Below are positions 27,211 through 37,589 of a stretch of DNA of 64,000 bases, in pieces. Source of the stretch: Bradyrhizobium archetypum (GTDB taxonomy: Bacteria > Pseudomonadota > Alphaproteobacteria > Rhizobiales > Xanthobacteraceae); NCBI RefSeq assembly GCF_013114835.1, contig NZ_JAAVLW010000004.1, positions 62,001-126,000 on the forward strand, in the 5' to 3' direction. Each line of letters starts with the position of its first letter. Within the stretch, counting starts at the first letter, position 1. The translations under genes were made by a program, and so were the position numbers. Below the pieces are notes generated by a model. That model was not told the origin of the DNA and did no database searches. It saw only the letters and a program-made list of their open reading frames with translations.

Positions 27211-27711
27211 CTACGCCTCGCCCTCGGTATCGAACATCGCGGCGGTCATGGCCTCAGCGGCGCTCTTTCCGGCCCAGACCACGAACTGGAACGCGGGGTA
27301 ATAGCGCTCGCAGGCGTGAATCGCGCCGGCCAGCATAACCTCGCATTGCGCGGTCGATGCAGTCAGCCCGCCCGGCAGCACCAGCGCCTGCCGGTACATG
27401 ATCATGCCGGTGTGGTTCCAGATGTCGAAATGGCCGATCCATAATTGCTCGTTGATCGCCGCGATCAGCCGCTGCACTTCCGGGCGGCGCGCCGGCGGAA
27501 TCTTCATGTCAAAGGCGGAGGCCAAATGCAGGGCCTCGATCTCCGCCATCCAGGTGAAGGAGAGTTGGTAGTCTGTCCAGTTGCCCTTGGAGACAATGGT
27601 GACTTCATCTTCGCCGGAGCGCTCGAATGGCCAATTGTTACTGGCGGCAATGTCCTCGACCACCGCGAGCGGGTTGTTCCGGGAATCAATGGTGCCTTCG
27701 AGGAGGGACAT
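27211..27711 (-). CDS. YbjN-domain protein
   Basis: 166 residues of the YbjN / DUF1790-like type III secretion chaperone-like fold. DEVTIVSKGNWTDYQLSFTW and IPPARRPEVQRLIAAINEQL followed by GHFDIWNHTGMIMYRQ are the alphaproteobacterial YbjN pattern. Role unknown; YbjN in enterobacteria affects stress and motility. ATG at 27711 (MSLLEGTID) is chosen; the frame extends upstream but without similarity. Possibly co-transcribed with proC. Confidence 0.85.
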   Translation of the reverse strand: MSLLEGTIDSRNNPLAVVEDIAASNNWPFERSGEDEVTIVSKGNWTDYQLSFTWMAEIEALHLASAFDMKIPPARRPEVQRLIAAINEQLWIGHFDIWNHTGMIMYRQALVLPGGLTASTAQCEVMLAGAIHACERYYPAFQFVVWAGKSAAEAMTAAMFDTEGEA

Positions 27712-28069
27712 GCCGTCTCGACCCTGTTTCTTGAATTCTTCTGATACACACACGGAGCACGGCACGCGTTGAACTGATGCGCCGCCGCCGGCTGCAATCC
27801 CCCGGTCGCGGATCATCCCGGGGCTGCCGAAGCTCAAGTGATGTGATTTGCGGAATCCGCGCAACTGACCCCTGAGTCCGTCCACAGGCCAAAGCCGCGT
27901 CGTCCACAGTTGATCGTGGCCAAAGTTATTAATGTGAGAACAAACCGGAATCGGATTCGAGCGCGCCGGAGTCCGGCGCGCCGCCGAAATAGGGCCAGTC
28001 TGCCACAATGGTTAATTTCTGGTTAATTCTTACCGGGGACGACCGGCTTCCGCGAAACCGCCGCCGGTC
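27712..28069. other. Non-coding stretch upstream of the YbjN-like gene
   Basis: About 360 nt between the minus-strand membrane-protein stop and the YbjN-like start. I see no credible gene or known RNA. It should hold the YbjN promoter. The part at 27910-28050 is AT-richer than its surroundings. Confidence 0.4.
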
Positions 28070-29689
28070 CTATCTCTCGCGCGCGGTTAGCGGACATGCT
28101 TCAATCGCGGTCCCAAGCTGCGCGCCCTCGATTTCAACGCACGGCTTTGCAGCATCGACCCGGAAACCATACCGCTCCAGCAAATGTTCGCGGATCGGTT
28201 TGCCCCGCATGTGCAATTCCCATACGCCGCCCGGCAACGGAGATTTCAGTCCGGCACGAATGCGGCGGTCGAACCTGCCGTCGGGCATGATGGGCAGGGC
28301 GATGTCGGCGATCTGGTAGAAGCGCGACTGTGCCGGCAGCAGCGGGGCGATGTAGGCAATCGGCTTGTCGATAATGAGATAGTCTGCAGGCTGGTGGAGC
28401 TCTTGGGGAATGGCGGGGTTGAATGGATTGGACCAGGGGCGACGGAACCAGTCGCCCGGCTGGGTCCATAATGCGATCAAGAGGGCTGTTGCCACCATTA
28501 CGGAATCGACGCGCAGCGACGATGCGCCTTGCGCGAGTGCTCCCGGCGGCCCGGCCAGTGCGCGGAAAATCAACAGGACGATTAGCGGCGCGCACAGGAG
28601 CTCTAGCACGATCGCGTAGCGCTGAATCGAAAACACCGCGAGCCATGCTGCATAAGAGACGATGAAGAACAGCAGGAACTGGATATCGCGTTGCGTGAAG
28701 ATCGTAACGCGGCTGACGAGGGATCTCCCGATAGCGAAAACGAGGAGCAGCGTCGCGGCCGCAAATCGCGCGTCGCGAAACGGATATTCCGAGCTCCTGT
28801 TGTCGCCGACCAGCCAGTAGAACGGATAGGCCAGCGCATCCAGCATGCCGCGCGGCAAGAACTGCCAGTCCATGATGTTCATCGGCATCAGTTCGGGGGA
28901 CTGGAACACGGCGTTGAAAAGCGGGAAGATCGGATTGCCCATCTCGCGCCAGAGCATGACGCCCCAGGGGCCGCCGGTCGCTACCGCGCCGATGGCGCCG
29001 CCAAGTGCGAGCCAGAACGTTGCCGGCAGCGGTCGGCTGGCGGCGAGCACGGCGGCGGCTGCGCCGAGCGCATAGACGACATTGGTCAGCTTCAGGCCGA
29101 CGGCGGCGCCGACCAACAATCCTGCGAGAACGTAACGTCCGCAACGTCGATCCGCCGACAGGATCAGGATGCAGCCTGCAACAACTGGAAGCGCGGTGAG
29201 AATGTCGGAGAAGCTCGTGCCCACTTCCGAAAGCGTCATCGGCCCGACCGCGGCAACCAGGATCGCTGCGCCGATCGCGCTCACCGTCGCGGCCTCGCGC
29301 AGCAGGACGCGGATAAGAAAATAGATCAGCAGCAGATTGAGGCCGTGCACCGCGCCGATGATCATCAGGCCGTAGGGCAGGGGCAGCAAATGGCGCAGAT
29401 AGTAGACCGGGAAGTAGACCGTCGGATTGAAATAGGTCTGGAAGCCGGGCGGCAGCGCATCGATGCCATAGCGGCCGGTGATGACGGCCCAGACATTGTA
29501 CTCGTGGTAGTTCTGCCAATCCCAGTTGACGTCCTCGCCGACGAACCAGGTGTAGATCGCGCCCGCCAGCAACGAGCCGAGTGCGATGGCCATCGCAACC
29601 AGGACATTGGTCTGAAGAACGGGCGTTGGCCGGACCCGACAAGCGGGGCTTGCTGCATCCGTGCCGACAACGTCAGCGGCGTCTATCAC
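28070..29689 (-). CDS. Polytopic membrane protein, GT-C glycosyltransferase-like
   Basis: 539 residues with about 10-12 hydrophobic helices. A long first periplasmic loop reads YTWFVGEDVNWDWQNYHEYN; an acidic DW segment early in the first loop is common in GT-C enzymes, which transfer sugars from polyprenyl-phosphate donors. The C-terminal 110 residues are soluble. I cannot name the family with certainty, and the donor and acceptor are unknown. ATG at 29689. It stands alone, divergent from ribH. Confidence 0.7.
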   Translation of the reverse strand: MIDAADVVGTDAASPACRVRPTPVLQTNVLVAMAIALGSLLAGAIYTWFVGEDVNWDWQNYHEYNVWAVITGRYGIDALPPGFQTYFNPTVYFPVYYLRHLLPLPYGLMIIGAVHGLNLLLIYFLIRVLLREAATVSAIGAAILVAAVGPMTLSEVGTSFSDILTALPVVAGCILILSADRRCGRYVLAGLLVGAAVGLKLTNVVYALGAAAAVLAASRPLPATFWLALGGAIGAVATGGPWGVMLWREMGNPIFPLFNAVFQSPELMPMNIMDWQFLPRGMLDALAYPFYWLVGDNRSSEYPFRDARFAAATLLLVFAIGRSLVSRVTIFTQRDIQFLLFFIVSYAAWLAVFSIQRYAIVLELLCAPLIVLLIFRALAGPPGALAQGASSLRVDSVMVATALLIALWTQPGDWFRRPWSNPFNPAIPQELHQPADYLIIDKPIAYIAPLLPAQSRFYQIADIALPIMPDGRFDRRIRAGLKSPLPGGVWELHMRGKPIREHLLERYGFRVDAAKPCVEIEGAQLGTAIEACPLTARER

Positions 29690-30018
29690 GCTTGCTCCAT
29701 TTGCGTCGCCCGGGGCAATCTGGAGTTGGGCACGATAGACACGTCTAGGAGGTCGGCTTTAAGGATTCGTGAATGTTTCGCCGTGCATCGACCCGTCTTC
29801 AGACCGTTCGCAAATCGCGAGTTAAGGCCTCTTCTCTGGCGTCGCACCATCCATGACGGTTGCAGGACCGCGCGGAGTAAGGCCGTCCGCGGATCACGCT
29901 TGTCGCGCCCTGTTCCGGCGGCATGGGCACATGCCGATTCCCCATGCCAAAGGCGCTTGCTGATTGCCCGGCGTTGGTCATATCCTTGGGACAGGTCGTC
30001 CATTCCGGGCGGCCGATG
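29690..30018. other. Non-coding stretch before the FMN riboswitch
   Basis: About 330 nt between the divergent membrane-protein gene and the riboswitch. No credible coding sequence seen. The ribH promoter should lie in its right part. Confidence 0.4.
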
Positions 30019-30163
30019 TTCTCAGGGCGGGGTGAAAATCCCCACCGGCGGTAAGGGTGACGTAGCCCAAGCCCGCGAGCGCCTTCGGCTCTCCTGAGCA
30101 GAAGGGTCAGCAGATTCGGTGTGAATCCGAAGCCGACGGTTACAGTCCGGATGAAAGAGAACG
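30019..30163 (+). promoter_or_regulatory. FMN riboswitch (RFN element)
   Basis: Conserved RFN blocks in order: TTCTCAGGGCGGGGTGAAA, TCCCCACCGGCGGTAA, GCCCGCGAGCG, CAGCAGATTCGGTGTGAATC, CCGACGGTTACAGTCCGGATG, AAAGAGAA. It ends 82 nt before ribH and would reduce ribH expression when FMN is abundant. Confidence 0.97.
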
Positions 30164-30245
30164 GTTTGCGGCGGCCAGCGCACGTTTTGCGCGTGGGCCG
30201 ACGTCGTTCCGTATGCCCTGATTCTGGTCCTGAAAGAGGAAAGCC

Positions 30246-30824
30246 ATGAATCAGATGTTGCAAGAGCCTGAAGTCCAATCCCAAGCAGCCGAAGCCCATC
30301 ACGTTCCTGACGTGCCTGAGCGTCCGCCGGCACCGGTGCATCCGCGTTTCGTCAAGCCGCAGCGCATCGCCTTTGTGCAGTCGTCCTGGCATCGCGACGT
30401 CGTCGAGGAATGCCGCATCGCCTTCCTCGAAGAGATCGAGGCGCGCCACATCACGCGCGCGCAGGTCGATCTGTTCGAGGTGCCGGGCTCGTTCGAGATA
30501 CCCCTGCATGCGCAACTGCTCGCCAAGACGCGACGCTACACCGCGATCGTTGCGGCAGGGCTCGTGGTCGACGGTGGCATCTATCGCCACGAATTCGTCG
30601 CCGATACCGTGATCAAGGCGCTGATGGACGTGCAGCTCAGAACCGAGGTGCCGGTATTCTCCGCGGTGTTGACGCCGCAGCAATTCCACGACAGCGCCGT
30701 GCACCACGAATTCTTCCGCAAGCATTTCGTCATCAAGGGCATCGAGGTCGCCGAAGCCTGCGCCAACACGCTGCACAGTTTGGAGCGGCTGCGCGGACAA
30801 GTGGCGGCGGGGATTGTGGGGTAG
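30246..30824 (+). CDS. ribH: 6,7-Dimethyl-8-ribityllumazine synthase, RibH2 type
   Basis: 192 residues; makes lumazine from the pyrimidinedione and butanone phosphate, the step before riboflavin. GLVVDGGIYRHEFVADTVIK and VPVFSAVLTPQQFHD match the RibH2 (type II) branch known from Brucella and Mesorhizobium, rather than the common RibH1. A Pro/Ala/Glu-rich N-terminal tail of about 35 residues precedes the core. Preceded by an FMN riboswitch and AGAGGAAA ribosome-binding site. Standing alone under FMN control fits a supplementary riboflavin supply gene. Confidence 0.93.
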   Translation: MNQMLQEPEVQSQAAEAHHVPDVPERPPAPVHPRFVKPQRIAFVQSSWHRDVVEECRIAFLEEIEARHITRAQVDLFEVPGSFEIPLHAQLLAKTRRYTAIVAAGLVVDGGIYRHEFVADTVIKALMDVQLRTEVPVFSAVLTPQQFHDSAVHHEFFRKHFVIKGIEVAEACANTLHSLERLRGQVAAGIVG

Positions 30825-30831
30825 CTCAACC

Positions 30832-30949
30832 CGTCATTGCGAGGAACGAAGTGACGAAGCAATCCATTCTTCCTTGCGGCTCGATGGATTGCTTCGCGGA
30901 GCCTGTCATCGGGCGCGCATTCGCGCGACCCGGTGGCTCGCAATGACGA
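30832..30949. repeat. Dispersed repeat, family C copy 1
   Basis: CGTCATTGCGAGGAACGAAG ... GAAGCAATCCATTC facing GATGGATTGCTTCGCGGAGC ... GGCTCGCAATGACG: a long imperfect hairpin. Second, more diverged copy at 58248-58366. Confidence 0.88.
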
Positions 30950-30973
30950 ATGAACTCTCGATTGGAGTTATCG

Positions 30974-31789
30974 ATGGTCAACGGCTCGCGGGAATCTTCT
31001 GATTGGCTCGGCCTGTCAGGTCGGACCTGTGTGGTGACGGGCGGGGGAGGCGGAATTGGTCGCGCCGTTGCCCTCAGTTTTGCCCAGGCTGGCGCTCGCA
31101 TCGCCGCGATCGATCTCGATGAGCGTGGGCTTGAGGTGACGCGTGCCGAGCTTGGCAAGCTCGGCACCGATCACGTCATCGCCCGCTGCGATACTTCTGA
31201 CGTGGAGAGCGTCAACGTCGCCGCTGCGAGCATCGAGAAATCGTTGGGACCATGCGACGTGCTGGTGAACACCGCCGCGGTGCTGCGGCCCGGCGCCCTC
31301 GACAGCCTGACGCTCGCCGAATGGAACGCCGTTCTCACGGTCAATCTCACCGGCTATTTCGTCTGCGCGCAGGTGTTCGGGCGGCAGATGCGCGCGCGTG
31401 GCCGCGGCAGCCTCGTTCATGTGGCCTCGATTGCCGGCAGTAACGCGCAGGGGCAGAGCGGCGCCTACAGTGTCAGCAAGGCCGGCGTGATCATGCTGTC
31501 GCGGCAGCTTGCCAATGAGTGGGGCCCGCACGGCATCCGCAGCAATGTCGTCAGTCCCGGCATGGTGATCACGCCGATGAGCCAGTCATTCTACGATACG
31601 CCAGGGGTCACCGAGCGGCGCTCCGCCGTGGTGCCGTTGCGCCGAATCGGAATGCCGCAGGACATGGCCGACGCGATCCTGTTTCTTGCGAGCGACCGCG
31701 CCTCCTATATCAACGGCGAGGAGATCATGGTCGACGGCGGCTACGCCAATATGCTGATGAATTTGGTGCCGCGACCGGGGTTCGAATAG
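30974..31789 (+). CDS. Short-chain dehydrogenase/reductase
   Basis: 271-residue classical SDR. Cofactor motif VVTGGGGGIGRA, NTAAVL at the NNAG position (Thr replaces Asn), catalytic Ser in VHVASIAGS and YSVSK with the Tyr/Lys pair. Asp after the second strand (IDLDERG) suggests NAD rather than NADP. EEIMVDGGYANML is the usual C-terminal end. ATG at 30974 with GGAG 6 nt upstream. Substrate unknown; no pathway genes beside it. Confidence 0.92.
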   Translation: MVNGSRESSDWLGLSGRTCVVTGGGGGIGRAVALSFAQAGARIAAIDLDERGLEVTRAELGKLGTDHVIARCDTSDVESVNVAAASIEKSLGPCDVLVNTAAVLRPGALDSLTLAEWNAVLTVNLTGYFVCAQVFGRQMRARGRGSLVHVASIAGSNAQGQSGAYSVSKAGVIMLSRQLANEWGPHGIRSNVVSPGMVITPMSQSFYDTPGVTERRSAVVPLRRIGMPQDMADAILFLASDRASYINGEEIMVDGGYANMLMNLVPRPGFE

Positions 31790-31811
31790 CAAGGCACGTC
31801 TACTAAACCCT

Positions 31812-31907
31812 ATGGTGAGGAGGCGCTTTAGCGCCGTCTCGAACCATGCGGCCCCGCTGGTGCCATTTATCCTTCGAGACGCGCTTCGCGCTCCTCAGGA
31901 TGAGGTC
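31812..31907. repeat. Dispersed repeat, family B copy 3
   Basis: ATGGTGAGGAGGCGC ... GCGCCGTCTCGAACCATG, spacer, then CCTTCGAGACGCGC ... GCGCTCCTCAGGATGAGG. Same two modules as 26125-26222, inverted. Lies between convergent SDR and prs. Confidence 0.88.
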
Positions 31908-31965
31908 TGACATTTGCGCGGTGGGCACGGCGCGTACGCGCCTTTGCCCGCCTACAGGGTCTGTC

Positions 31966-32919
<954 letters not shown>

Positions 32920-33089
32920 CAACGCTTCTCCTCGCGCCTTGCTGGATACGACGTTCAGCATATCGAGAAATCCTCGGGAACCAGCGCGTTTTGTGAGCGA
33001 GGAGATATCAGGCGGGTGGCTCGGCTGGCAACCCATTGACGTCGTTTTCCCGGTCAAAAATCGGCCGATACCGGACTTTACGGGGCCGA

Positions 33090-33710
33090 TTATTGGGCGC
33101 TGAAACCCAGCGCGGTGACGCCAGCCGCATCCTGGGCGAGCATGATCTCATCCGCACTCGCGACCGCGGGCCCGCGGCGCTCCGGGGCCGGAGCGGGCGC
33201 CGCGTCCGGCGTGCCATTGATCATGCCTGACAGACCGCTAAGGCCGGCCTGCGCGATTTTCCGCAAGACGAGGTCGTCGGCCGCCGCCCAGGCGTCACGG
33301 CCGGCCTTGCCGGCTGGTTCTTCGCCAGAAAGGCGCAGTGCGCGCTGCTGGTTGTTGTCATAGACGTCCCAGACCCAGGCGATCATGGTCTTGCCACGAA
33401 CCACCTGCGCCGAGAGATAGCTGCGCACGCGATAGGAAGCTCCGCCTTCGCGGGAGACGATCGAGAGGTTGCGCAGCTTCGATTCGCTGTCGAGCACGCT
33501 GACCATGCGGTCGAACACCTGCGGCGGCGGCCCGTCGATTGATTCGAATGCCACGGTGGCGCCACCACCCGCGCTCGTTGCCATGGCGTACGAGCCGCTG
33601 GCCGCGCCGCCGCCGGCGCAGCCACCGAGCGCGCAGGAAACGACCAACAGCGCCGCGGCGATCATGGCGCGCGGGGCTCGCAGGCACGAAGCGATCAGGA
33701 TGTCCCTCAT
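33090..33710 (-). CDS. Putative lipoprotein
   Basis: 206 residues. The N-terminus ends in a lipobox, [10 protein letters not shown], so the mature protein should be lipidated at Cys31. The central region ([35 protein letters not shown]) is well formed and is followed by [15 protein letters not shown]; the last 50 residues are Ala/Pro-rich. I do not recognise a named family, although proteins of this form occur in Rhizobiales. Upstream of prs on the same strand; no shared transcript implied. Confidence 0.78.
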   Translation of the reverse strand: MRDILIASCLRAPRAMIAAALLVVSCALGGCAGGGAASGSYAMATSAGGGATVAFESIDGPPPQVFDRMVSVLDSESKLRNLSIVSREGGASYRVRSYLSAQVVRGKTMIAWVWDVYDNNQQRALRLSGEEPAGKAGRDAWAAADDLVLRKIAQAGLSGLSGMINGTPDAAPAPAPERRGPAVASADEIMLAQDAAGVTALGFSAQ

Positions 33711-33844
33711 TGCTCCCTGCGATATCGTTAAAATGTGTTAAGGTCTAGGGCAGCGGGCGTACCTGCTCACCAAAAAGATCGCGACCCGCTCGCCCTGATT
33801 CACCTTGTTGTTGCCAGAATTCTTCAGCCCCGCAGGATTGGTCC

Positions 33845-33922
33845 ATGCGAGCAATTGCCGCGGCGCTCGGCCATCTCGAAACCGGCCAGGCGCGGGGCAA
33901 GGTGGTGTTGAAGGTGAAGTAG
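33845..33922 (+). pseudogene. Possible C-terminal remnant of a zinc-type alcohol dehydrogenase / quinone reductase
   Basis: A 25-codon frame from ATG reads AAALGHLETGQARGKVVLKV and stops. The ending HLxxGxARGKVVLxV is the usual C-terminus of medium-chain dehydrogenases. Nothing of the rest of the enzyme is visible upstream. Short, so the match may be chance. Confidence 0.35.
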
Positions 33923-33926
33923 GCGC

Positions 33927-34694
33927 TTACTCGCTCGCCAGCGCGATCGCGTGGACGTGGCGGCCGTAGTCCGGCTCATTGCGGTGCACCGAGCGGCGGT
34001 AGCTGTAGAAGCGCTCGTCGGAATAGGTATCGACGCCGAGGTCGTCGATCATGAGGATGCCGGCATTCTCCAGCCGCATGCGGATGAAGCCGGGAAGATC
34101 AAACATCGAATGACCCGCACGCACCGACGGGATGAAGAACACGCCATTCTCGGCATCGGCATCCATGAAGCGCTCAACGAGCTCACTGCCGACTTCGTAG
34201 GAGTGCTGGCGGATCAACGGGCCGATGGCGGCAACGACACGGGTGCGGTCGGCGCCGAGCTTTTCCATCGCGTCGATGGTGGATTCAAGGATGCCGGTCA
34301 GCGCGCCCTTCCAACCGGCATGCGCGGCGCCGATCACGCGTGCGGCGGGGTCAGCGAAAAGGATCGGACCGCAATCCGCGGTGGTGACGCCGATCGCGAT
34401 GCCTTCGGTGCGGGTGACGAGCGCGTCGGCGCGCGGTTTGTCGCCTTGCCATGGTCCGGTCGCCACCACGGCATCCGGCGAATGGATCTGGTGCACGCTG
34501 AGAAGTTGCTCGGGCGCAACGCCCATCCACACGGCCATCCGCCGGCGGTTTTCTGCGACATTTGCCGGATCGTCCTTGGAGCCTAGCCCCCCATTGAGGC
34601 CCTCGTAGATTCCGCCCGATACCCCGCCCTCGCGGGTGAAGAAGGCGTGGCGCAGCCCGGGAATGGCTGCGAGCAGCGACGATCCGAACGTCAT
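33927..34694 (-). CDS. pgeF: Peptidoglycan editing factor (laccase-domain, DUF152)
   Basis: 255 residues of the PgeF/YfiH family, which removes wrong amino acids from UDP-MurNAc precursors in E. coli; the family was long mis-described as laccase. Zinc/active-site blocks are seen: HAFFTREGGVSGG, TADCGPILFAD and AHAGWKGAL. The upstream midA stop overlaps the start (34691-34694), making lgt-midA-pgeF a compact operon that is common in Rhizobiales. Confidence 0.95.
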   Translation of the reverse strand: MTFGSSLLAAIPGLRHAFFTREGGVSGGIYEGLNGGLGSKDDPANVAENRRRMAVWMGVAPEQLLSVHQIHSPDAVVATGPWQGDKPRADALVTRTEGIAIGVTTADCGPILFADPAARVIGAAHAGWKGALTGILESTIDAMEKLGADRTRVVAAIGPLIRQHSYEVGSELVERFMDADAENGVFFIPSVRAGHSMFDLPGFIRMRLENAGILMIDDLGVDTYSDERFYSYRRSVHRNEPDYGRHVHAIALASE

Positions 34695-35818
34695 GTGCTT
34701 TCGTCTCCGGCTTCCGGCGGTTCGTCGCTGAGGCCCGCGACCGAGGTGAGATTTGGTTCAGTGACCGCAAGCACCTTGAACATCGATCCCATGCCGCCGC
34801 GGCCGCTGTCGGTCAGGCGTTTCAGCGCGGCGGAAATGTCGGCGGAAACTTCCGGCGTGGTTTTTGCCATCAGCGTGACGGCCCGGGTCTCGATGCCGAG
34901 CCGCTTGAGGAATTCGCCCTGCGTCACCGGGCCATGGACGCGCGCGCCGACGTCTTCCGCCGCGCGCGCCAGCGCCTGGAAATCGACATGGGCAGTGACG
35001 TCGGCCTGCCCGGGATTTTTCAGGGGATCGGCAAAGCTGTGGCGGGCGATCGCCTGGAAGGTGTCGCCGGCGTCGCTGCGCAGATGGCCATAATCGATGA
35101 TCAGGGCCGCACCATCCTGGTCGCGCACCCGCGCGGCGATCTTCATCATCTCGGTATCCGGCCGCCATTCGAACACGGCGCCGATCGGAGCCGCGCGCAC
35201 CAGCGGCGGCAGCAGCACCTCGAAGCGCGGTATCGGCTCGTCGGAGGCCGCGAATACCAGCTTGCCGTTGGCGTCGAGGTCGACGACGCGCTCGTGCCAG
35301 CCGGTCTCGCGCTTGACCACCTGATGGATCGGCAGCACGTCGAAATATTCGTTGGCGAGAATGACCGCGGGGCCCTCGGGCACGTCGTCGATATTGTCAT
35401 GCCAAGTGATGTTGTGGGCGCCGGATAGCGTCGCCTGCTGCTTCTCGCGCAGCACCGGATTGATCTCGATGAGATGGATGTGGACCGATTGATAGAGCGG
35501 CGGCAGCACCCTGACAGCACGGAGCGCGTCCGACATCATGGTGCCGCGGCCGGGACCGAGTTCGACCAGCCGCAGCATCGGCGGCGAACCGATCGCCTTC
35601 CACACCGAAGCCGCCCATAGGCCGAGCAGCTCGCCGAACATCTGGCTGACCTCGGGCGCTGTGGTGAAATCGCCCTCGCGGCCCAATGGATCGCGCGACA
35701 CGTAGTAGCCGTGCTCGGGATGCATCAGGCACAGCTCCATGTATCGCCAGACCGGCATCGGTCCTGACGATCTGATCAGTCTATGGATCTCCGACTGTAA
35801 CGGCGAAAATTCGGTCAC
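34691..35818 (-). CDS. MidA-like SAM-dependent methyltransferase
   Basis: 375 residues of the COG1565 family. Motif I is VELGPGRGTMMSDAL, preceded by GREGDFTTAPEVSQMFGELL, and ILANEYFDVLPIHQ follows, the family signature. The mitochondrial relative MidA/NDUFAF7 methylates an arginine of complex I subunit NDUFS2; a similar role in bacteria is plausible but unproven. GTG start at 35818, 10 nt after the lgt stop. C-terminal 30 residues are acidic and low in complexity. Confidence 0.9.
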   Translation of the reverse strand: MTEFSPLQSEIHRLIRSSGPMPVWRYMELCLMHPEHGYYVSRDPLGREGDFTTAPEVSQMFGELLGLWAASVWKAIGSPPMLRLVELGPGRGTMMSDALRAVRVLPPLYQSVHIHLIEINPVLREKQQATLSGAHNITWHDNIDDVPEGPAVILANEYFDVLPIHQVVKRETGWHERVVDLDANGKLVFAASDEPIPRFEVLLPPLVRAAPIGAVFEWRPDTEMMKIAARVRDQDGAALIIDYGHLRSDAGDTFQAIARHSFADPLKNPGQADVTAHVDFQALARAAEDVGARVHGPVTQGEFLKRLGIETRAVTLMAKTTPEVSADISAALKRLTDSGRGGMGSMFKVLAVTEPNLTSVAGLSDEPPEAGDEST

Positions 35819-35828
35819 AGGGCCTGCC

Positions 35829-36671
35829 TTAGATCGACTTCTCTATTTGCCGCGGCGTCTCGCGCCGCCATGCCATTATGATAAGGATGGTCCCGGCAAT
35901 GATCATTGGTACCGACAAAAGCATACCCATGGTCAGCCCGCCCCACAAAAATCCGAGCTGGGGATCGGGTTCGCGGAAGAACTCGCTGGTGATGCGCGCA
36001 AGCGCATAAATCGTGATGAAGCTGCCGAGGATCAGGCCGGGACGTTTCAACGCGCCCATCCGGATCATGATAGCCAGCACCGCAAACAGCAGGATGCCCT
36101 CGAGGCCGGCCTCGTAGAGCTGGCTCGGGTGCCGCGGCAGCGGCCCGCCGTCGGGGAACACCATGGCCCAGGGCACGCTGGCATCCGCCGGCCGGCCCCA
36201 CAGTTCGCCCTTGATGAAGTTGGCGAGGCGCCCGAGGAATATTCCGATCGGGGCGACGGCGGTCGTGATGTCCCCAAGCGACAGGATGGAGATATTGTTC
36301 TTGAGCGCGAACAGCATCACCGCAGCGACGCAGCCGAGAAAGCCGCCATGGAAGGACATGCCGCCTTCCCACAGCTTGAGAACGGCGGCCGGATTCTGCA
36401 GGAAGAAGGCCGGGTTGTAGAACAGCACGTAGCCGGTGCGGCCGCCGATGATGATGCCGAGCGTGACCCACAGGATGAAGTCATCGAGCTGCACCGGCGC
36501 GATCGGTGCCGGCCCGCCCCATGATTTCTCGCTCCTGATCAGCGCTCGCGCGTAGATCCATCCGATCACGATGCCGCAGATATAGGCTAGTGCGTACCAT
36601 CGGATCGCGAACGGTCCGATCGAGATGGCGACGGGATCGATTTCCGGGAAGGTTATGGTGAGAAAGGGCAT
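35829..36671 (-). CDS. lgt: Phosphatidylglycerol-prolipoprotein diacylglyceryl transferase
   Basis: 280-residue inner-membrane enzyme, first step of lipoprotein maturation. Seven helices; [15 protein letters not shown] contains the Lgt signature (GxxxNFxNxExxGRxT in E. coli, here with small changes) and the catalytic arginines; [10 protein letters not shown] and the [12 protein letters not shown] block are present. ATG at 36671. First gene of the lgt-midA-pgeF operon; the dienelactone hydrolase gene ends 12 nt upstream and may share the transcript. Confidence 0.96.
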   Translation of the reverse strand: MPFLTITFPEIDPVAISIGPFAIRWYALAYICGIVIGWIYARALIRSEKSWGGPAPIAPVQLDDFILWVTLGIIIGGRTGYVLFYNPAFFLQNPAAVLKLWEGGMSFHGGFLGCVAAVMLFALKNNISILSLGDITTAVAPIGIFLGRLANFIKGELWGRPADASVPWAMVFPDGGPLPRHPSQLYEAGLEGILLFAVLAIMIRMGALKRPGLILGSFITIYALARITSEFFREPDPQLGFLWGGLTMGMLLSVPMIIAGTILIIMAWRRETPRQIEKSI

Positions 36672-36683
36672 CGGGCGAGAGGT

Positions 36684-37418
36684 CTACTGCACGAGGTTGC
36701 GGCGAAAGAGCGCCAATAGCCGCTCCCAATGCCGCTCCGCGGCGTCGCGGTGATAGACCGGGCGCTTCGGAAAAGCGAAGCCGTGATGGGTGCCGGGATA
36801 GATCTCGACCTCGTTGTTCGATCCCTTCATGCCCTCGATGACCTCGTCGATAATCTCCTGCGGCGCATAGATGTCGGTCTCGGCGCAGGCGAAATAGAGT
36901 TCGGCCTTGGTCTTCGACGCAGCCAGATGCGGGCTGTCTGGTTGGTCGGTCGCGAGATGCGTGCCGTAAATGGAAGCCGCCGCCTTCACACGATCCGGAA
37001 AATGCGTGGCCGCATTGACCGCGTAGCGGCCGCTCATGCAGTAGCCGACGGTGCCGACGATCTTCGTATTCGCTGCTTCTTGGGTCTCGGCGAAGGCGAG
37101 CAGCGCCTTGGTGTCCTCCATCACCATGGGAATGTTGATGGAGTTCATGAAGCCGAACATCCGCTTGCGCTCGGGCGCCTCGGGATCCGGCGGGATCGGC
37201 CCCAGCTCCATGACGCCGGAGCGGTAATACATATTCGGCAGCATCACGTAGTAGCCCGACGTGCCGAGCCGCCGCGCCATGTCGCGTAGTTCTTCGCGAA
37301 TGGCCGGCGCGTCCATGTAGAAGATGATGACCGGGAAAGGACCGCCGCGCTCGGGATGGGTAATGAAAGTCGTGGTCTTGCCGTCCTTGGTCGCAATATC
37401 GATCTGTTGGTCGATCAT
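36684..37418 (-). CDS. Dienelactone hydrolase family protein
   Basis: 244-residue alpha/beta hydrolase. The nucleophile is the Cys in GYCMSGRYAVN (GxCxG as in true dienelactone hydrolases); Asp in CAETDIYAP and His in THHGFAFP complete the triad. The enzyme class hydrolyses dienelactones and other small esters or lactones. ATG at 37418; upstream frame to 37565 has no similarity. No aromatic-ring cleavage genes are nearby, so the natural substrate is open. Confidence 0.9.
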   Translation of the reverse strand: MIDQQIDIATKDGKTTTFITHPERGGPFPVIIFYMDAPAIREELRDMARRLGTSGYYVMLPNMYYRSGVMELGPIPPDPEAPERKRMFGFMNSINIPMVMEDTKALLAFAETQEAANTKIVGTVGYCMSGRYAVNAATHFPDRVKAAASIYGTHLATDQPDSPHLAASKTKAELYFACAETDIYAPQEIIDEVIEGMKGSNNEVEIYPGTHHGFAFPKRPVYHRDAAERHWERLLALFRRNLVQ

Positions 37419-37589
37419 GGGCGCTTCTTTTTGCTTGGTGATTCTGATGTCTGGCTGGGCGTTTGATACGATTGCAAGGAAAGATTGATATGACAAGGCA
37501 AACGGCCACCACGATGGCCTTGAACCGCGCTGCAGGGATTGCCATTGTCTTGTCGTGACGATCAATTTGCAGCGACCGGAGCGTTCCAG

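Noticed and set aside
28134..30097. Long open frames on both strands over the membrane protein gene
   Set aside because: Arg/Ala-rich shadows; the 28070-29689 minus frame has the hydrophobic helices expected of a real membrane protein.
29799..30800. 333-codon minus-strand frame across the FMN riboswitch and ribH
   Set aside because: Runs through a conserved riboswitch and antisense to ribH; not a gene.
30832..30949. Possible CRISPR or attachment site
   Set aside because: Single inverted element of a dispersed family; no regular spacing, no integrase, no tRNA nearby.
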